Shown here: piece by piece, positions 5,419 to 7,113 of the stretch
Layout of the letters: the number at the start of each line of letters is the position of its first letter
How positions within the stretch are numbered: position 1 is the first letter of the stretch
Source: an uncultured Elusimicrobium sp.
GTDB lineage: Bacteria; Elusimicrobiota; Elusimicrobia; Elusimicrobiales; Elusimicrobiaceae
DNA: 7,113 nt
Assembly (NCBI GenBank): GCA_902787065.1
Contig: CADAFA010000050.1
Coordinates: 1-7,113 of the forward strand
Direction: 5' to 3'
Notes under the pieces: generated by a model
The model's database searches: none
What the model was told of the DNA's origin: nothing
What the model saw: the letters and a program-made list of their open reading frames with translations, nothing else
Position numbers and translations under genes: made by a program

Positions 5419-5435
5419 TTATCTATACAGTATTT

Positions 5436-5507
5436 GCCGAGGTAGCTCAATGGTTGAGCAACGGTTTTGTAAACCGTAGGTTGTGGGTTCGAGTCCCATC
5501 CTCGGCT
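5436..5507 (+). tRNA. tRNA-Thr (anticodon TGT)
   Basis: A full cloverleaf is visible: acceptor GCCGAGG 5436-5442 with CCTCGGC 5500-5506, D stem GCTC/GAGC, anticodon stem ACGGT/ACCGT around loop TTTGTAA with anticodon TGT at 5468-5470, a 5-base variable region, and T stem GTGGG/CCCAT around TTCGAGT. The discriminator base is T at 5507. The 3' CCA is not encoded (TTTC follows), so it must be added by the CCA enzyme. It reads ACA and, by wobble, other threonine codons. Confidence 0.97.
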
Positions 5508-5515
5508 TTCTGCTT

Positions 5516-6268
5516 ATGATTAAAAGATTATTTTTAATTTCTTTTATCTCCCTTTTCTGCGGTGTTATGCCCGCTTGTGCTTTATCTTTAGAAGAAATTT
5601 CAAAATTAAATCAAAATACAGTTGTTACGGTAAATGTTTTAAGGGCTGACGGGAAGACCTCAAGTGCAACCGGTTTTGTTATTTCCCCGCAAGGTTATAT
5701 CGCAACCGCTGCGCATGCTTTAGATAAAGCAAAATTAATTAATTTAACTTTTAGTAATGGTGCAATTTCCGAAGAGGCAAAAATTGTATTGCTATCCAAG
5801 AACACGCGAATTGATTTGGCCATTTTGCAGGTTTCAGTTAATTATTTGCCAAGTGTTACTTTTAAAAATTCAAATACGGTGCAAGCCGGGCAACAAATTG
5901 CTGTTATCGGTAGCCCGAAAAGGCTTCAAAATACTATAACAAACGGGCTTGTTTCGCAACTTAGGAATATAGGGAATGTAACTATGTTTCAAATTAGTGC
6001 GCCTATTTCCCCTTCAAGCAGCGGCAGCCCGGTTTTTAATGAAGCGGGGCAAGTGGTGGGAATTGCCGTTTCAAGTTTAGAAGAACAAAATGTTCAAAAT
6101 ATTAATTTTGCATTGCCTTCAAATTACCTTTTACAGATGATGAGTGATGCCAAAATTACCCCTCAAATTGCCAAGGGGAAAGAGCCAAATAAAGTACAAA
6201 AATACTTCCAGGATATGATTGAATATATACGCAAATGTTGGCGCATTTTCAAAAGTAAATTTGCTTAA
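5516..6268 (+). CDS. Exported trypsin-like serine protease (HtrA-like, no PDZ domain)
   Basis: A 250-residue protease of the S1C/DegP type. The N-terminus has basic residues, a hydrophobic core and PACA-LS, a signal peptidase I site after about Ala22, so it acts in the periplasm. The catalytic triad is visible: His67 in YIATAAHAL, Asp100 in RIDLAILQV, and Ser169 in SPSSSGSPVF, with TGFVIS and GLVS also typical of the family. HtrA proteins normally carry one or two PDZ domains; here the protease domain is followed only by a short basic helix (about 225-250). ATG 5516 begins the signal peptide; an in-frame GTG at 5483 lies inside the tRNA and is excluded. There is no Shine-Dalgarno sequence and the ATG is 8 nt past the tRNA, so translation probably begins on an mRNA freed by tRNA 3' processing. 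It could be a quality-control protease or have a narrower role. Confidence 0.92.
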   Translation: MIKRLFLISFISLFCGVMPACALSLEEISKLNQNTVVTVNVLRADGKTSSATGFVISPQGYIATAAHALDKAKLINLTFSNGAISEEAKIVLLSKNTRIDLAILQVSVNYLPSVTFKNSNTVQAGQQIAVIGSPKRLQNTITNGLVSQLRNIGNVTMFQISAPISPSSSGSPVFNEAGQVVGIAVSSLEEQNVQNINFALPSNYLLQMMSDAKITPQIAKGKEPNKVQKYFQDMIEYIRKCWRIFKSKFA

Positions 6269-6289
6269 ATGCTCAAAGTTTTGTACAAT
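6261..6289 (+). promoter_or_regulatory. Promoter of rpmB
   Basis: TTGCTT at 6261-6266 and TACAAT at 6284-6289 are 17 nt apart. The -35 overlaps the last codons of the protease gene, and the start would fall near 6296, about 20 nt before the rpmB ATG. rpmB may also receive read-through from the tRNA-protease unit. Confidence 0.55.
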
Positions 6290-6316
6290 ATAGAAAATTA
6301 ATGTTAGGTGGAAATT

Positions 6317-6553
6317 ATGTCTTATAAATGTGAAATTTGCGGTAAAAAATCAACAACAGGTAAAAGCGTCAGCCACAGCCATTTGAAAACAAACAGGACT
6401 TTTAAGCCCAATTTGCATAAACAAAAAATTGTTTTAGACGGCAAAACCCAAACAGCTTATGTTTGCTCTAAATGCTTGAAGGGTGGCAAAGTCGTAGTAA
6501 AATTCACCCCGGTTTTTTTAATTGTAAAAATTCCCCGCAGATATACCGGGTGA
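6317..6553 (+). CDS. rpmB: Large-subunit ribosomal protein L28, zinc-ribbon form
   Basis: L28 is a small basic protein of the 50S subunit near the E site. The N-terminus MSYKCEICGKKSTTG, the HSHLKTNRTFKPNLHKQKI block (about residues 20-38) and YVCSKCLKGGKV (48-59) are diagnostic. Two CxxC pairs (Cys5/Cys8 and Cys50/Cys53) form the zinc-binding version. ATG 6317 has AGGTGG about 5 nt upstream; a GTG at 6308 in frame overlaps that site and is rejected. The 78 residues include a tail after about residue 61 (FTPVFLIVKIPRRYTG) which I would not expect in L28 of this type, which normally ends near there. The gene has its own promoter and converges with pseudopilin 2, whose stop codon is 3 nt away. 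Confidence 0.93.
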   Translation: MSYKCEICGKKSTTGKSVSHSHLKTNRTFKPNLHKQKIVLDGKTQTAYVCSKCLKGGKVVVKFTPVFLIVKIPRRYTG

Positions 6554-6556
6554 TAT

Positions 6557-7102
6557 TTATTTTAGTTTGTAGCAATCGTAATGTTCTTCATTATTGTATG
6601 TGTGACCATAAGGCGTTATAAGATTTAACAGATGGTAGAAATCACCTTTGTAACTTTCACATAAACGCTTTGCCCTGGAATTTCCGTGAGCCGAAAAACA
6701 GGCTCTGAAACCATGATACCAAGCATAAGCAAAAGAATAATCGTTTTTTCCACAAAAAATATTATTGCCTTGGAAATCCTCCACATATGTGCCAATACAA
6801 CAATAGCCGTCGTGAAAAATTACACAGTTTTCTGTTTCAGTAGGAGTTGTATATTCAAAAGAAGAATCGAAATTTATATCAATCTTATCAAAACTATCAG
6901 GATACTCACTATATACTAAATAATAAGCTTCAAAAGCAGTTTCTATTTGTTTTACAAGATTTTGATAATTGGAAAATTGTGCTTTATCTACCACAAGTCT
7001 ATATTGCGGCAAGGCAATAGCGGCAAGTATGCCGATAATTAAAACTACAACTAATAACTCCAAAAGTGTAAAACCTTTGATAGTGTTTTTTATTTTGTTC
7101 AT
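6557..7102 (-). CDS. Type IV pilin-like protein (pseudopilin 2)
   Basis: A 181-residue prepilin-like protein. The leader MNKIKNTIKG is followed by FTLLELLVVVLIIGILAAIA; prepilin peptidase should cut after Gly10, and Glu15 is the conserved mature Glu5. The N-terminal helix and PQYRLVVDKAQF closely match pseudopilin 1, also at DNA level, while the C-terminal head is unrelated in sequence except for abundant cysteines and aromatics (NCVIF, YCCIG, FCGK, RACF, LCES, YDCYKLK). TAGGAGG lies 4 nt before ATG 7102, a strong ribosome site right at the window edge. Its promoter would be outside the window. It is expected to be a minor pilin or pseudopilin of a pilus or type II secretion-like system, but the substrate or partner is unknown. 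It converges on rpmB with a 3-nt gap. Confidence 0.92.
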   Translation of the reverse strand: MNKIKNTIKGFTLLELLVVVLIIGILAAIALPQYRLVVDKAQFSNYQNLVKQIETAFEAYYLVYSEYPDSFDKIDINFDSSFEYTTPTETENCVIFHDGYCCIGTYVEDFQGNNIFCGKNDYSFAYAWYHGFRACFSAHGNSRAKRLCESYKGDFYHLLNLITPYGHTYNNEEHYDCYKLK

Positions 7103-7113
7103 ACATCCTCCTA

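Larger units (their letters stand above)
5339..5426. repeat. Perfect 14-bp inverted repeat joining two divergent promoters
   Basis: ATAGATAAATTATA at 5339-5352 is the exact reverse complement of TATAATTTATCTAT at 5413-5426, with 60 bp between. Each arm contains the -10 hexamer and the first transcribed region of one of the two divergent units, the membrane-protein operon and tRNA-Thr. Confidence 0.8.

Noticed and set aside
5483..5515. GTG start of the serine protease
   Set aside because: It falls inside the tRNA-Thr T arm. The signal peptide begins cleanly at ATG 5516.
5516..5584. Lipoprotein signal at VMPAC in the protease
   Set aside because: The residues before the Cys do not fit a lipobox; ACA before LS is a better signal peptidase I site.
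1..7113. CRISPR array, insertion sequence or integrase attachment site at the tRNA
   Set aside because: There are no regularly spaced repeats, no transposase or integrase frame, and no second copy of the tRNA 3' end.

Overview
The window looks like AT-rich chromosomal DNA of a member of the Elusimicrobiota, close to Elusimicrobium. That is an inference from two short pseudopilin genes with nearly identical prepilin N-termini and unrelated cysteine-bearing C-termini, scattered among housekeeping genes (coaD, tilS, pth, rpmB). Multiple pilin-like paralogues of this kind are typical of that phylum. No insertion sequence, phage gene or CRISPR array is visible.

Layout. Positions 1-181 are markedly richer in G+C (about 53% by hand count) than the rest and hold the possible 3' end of an unrecognised gene. 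coaD (+, coenzyme A synthesis) follows and converges on pseudopilin 1 (-). The 489 bases between pseudopilin 1 and tilS hold no credible protein gene. They contain a G/C-rich palindromic repeat-like element and, on the minus strand, a strongly structured RNA of about 230 nt with its own extended -10 promoter and a U-tract terminator. I could not match this RNA to a family I know. tilS (-, tRNA-Ile lysidine synthetase) diverges from a stand-alone receiver protein (+), which abuts pth (+, peptidyl-tRNA hydrolase). A two-way terminator separates pth from a minus-strand operon. That operon encodes a membrane protein with an HExxGH metalloprotease motif, a second multi-pass membrane protein and possibly an 11-residue Cys-Gly peptide, MGCGCGNKPKK.

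Divergent from that operon lies tRNA-Thr(TGT), followed 8 nt later by an exported trypsin-like serine protease, so the two are probably co-transcribed. The tRNA and operon promoters form a perfect 14-bp inverted repeat, and the operon promoter sits so close to the ATG that a leaderless mRNA is likely. rpmB (ribosomal protein L28, zinc-ribbon form) has its own promoter at the end of the protease gene and converges, with a 3-nt gap, on pseudopilin 2 (-).

Functionally the window mixes translation and tRNA genes (tilS, tRNA-Thr, pth, rpmB), cofactor synthesis (coaD), signalling (receiver protein) and cell-envelope functions (pseudopilins, exported protease, membrane protease-like protein). The best candidate for something undescribed is the structured RNA at about 1451-1680. 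Its 3' stem can form either a three-way-junction fold or the terminator, which is the logic expected of an attenuator or riboswitch.
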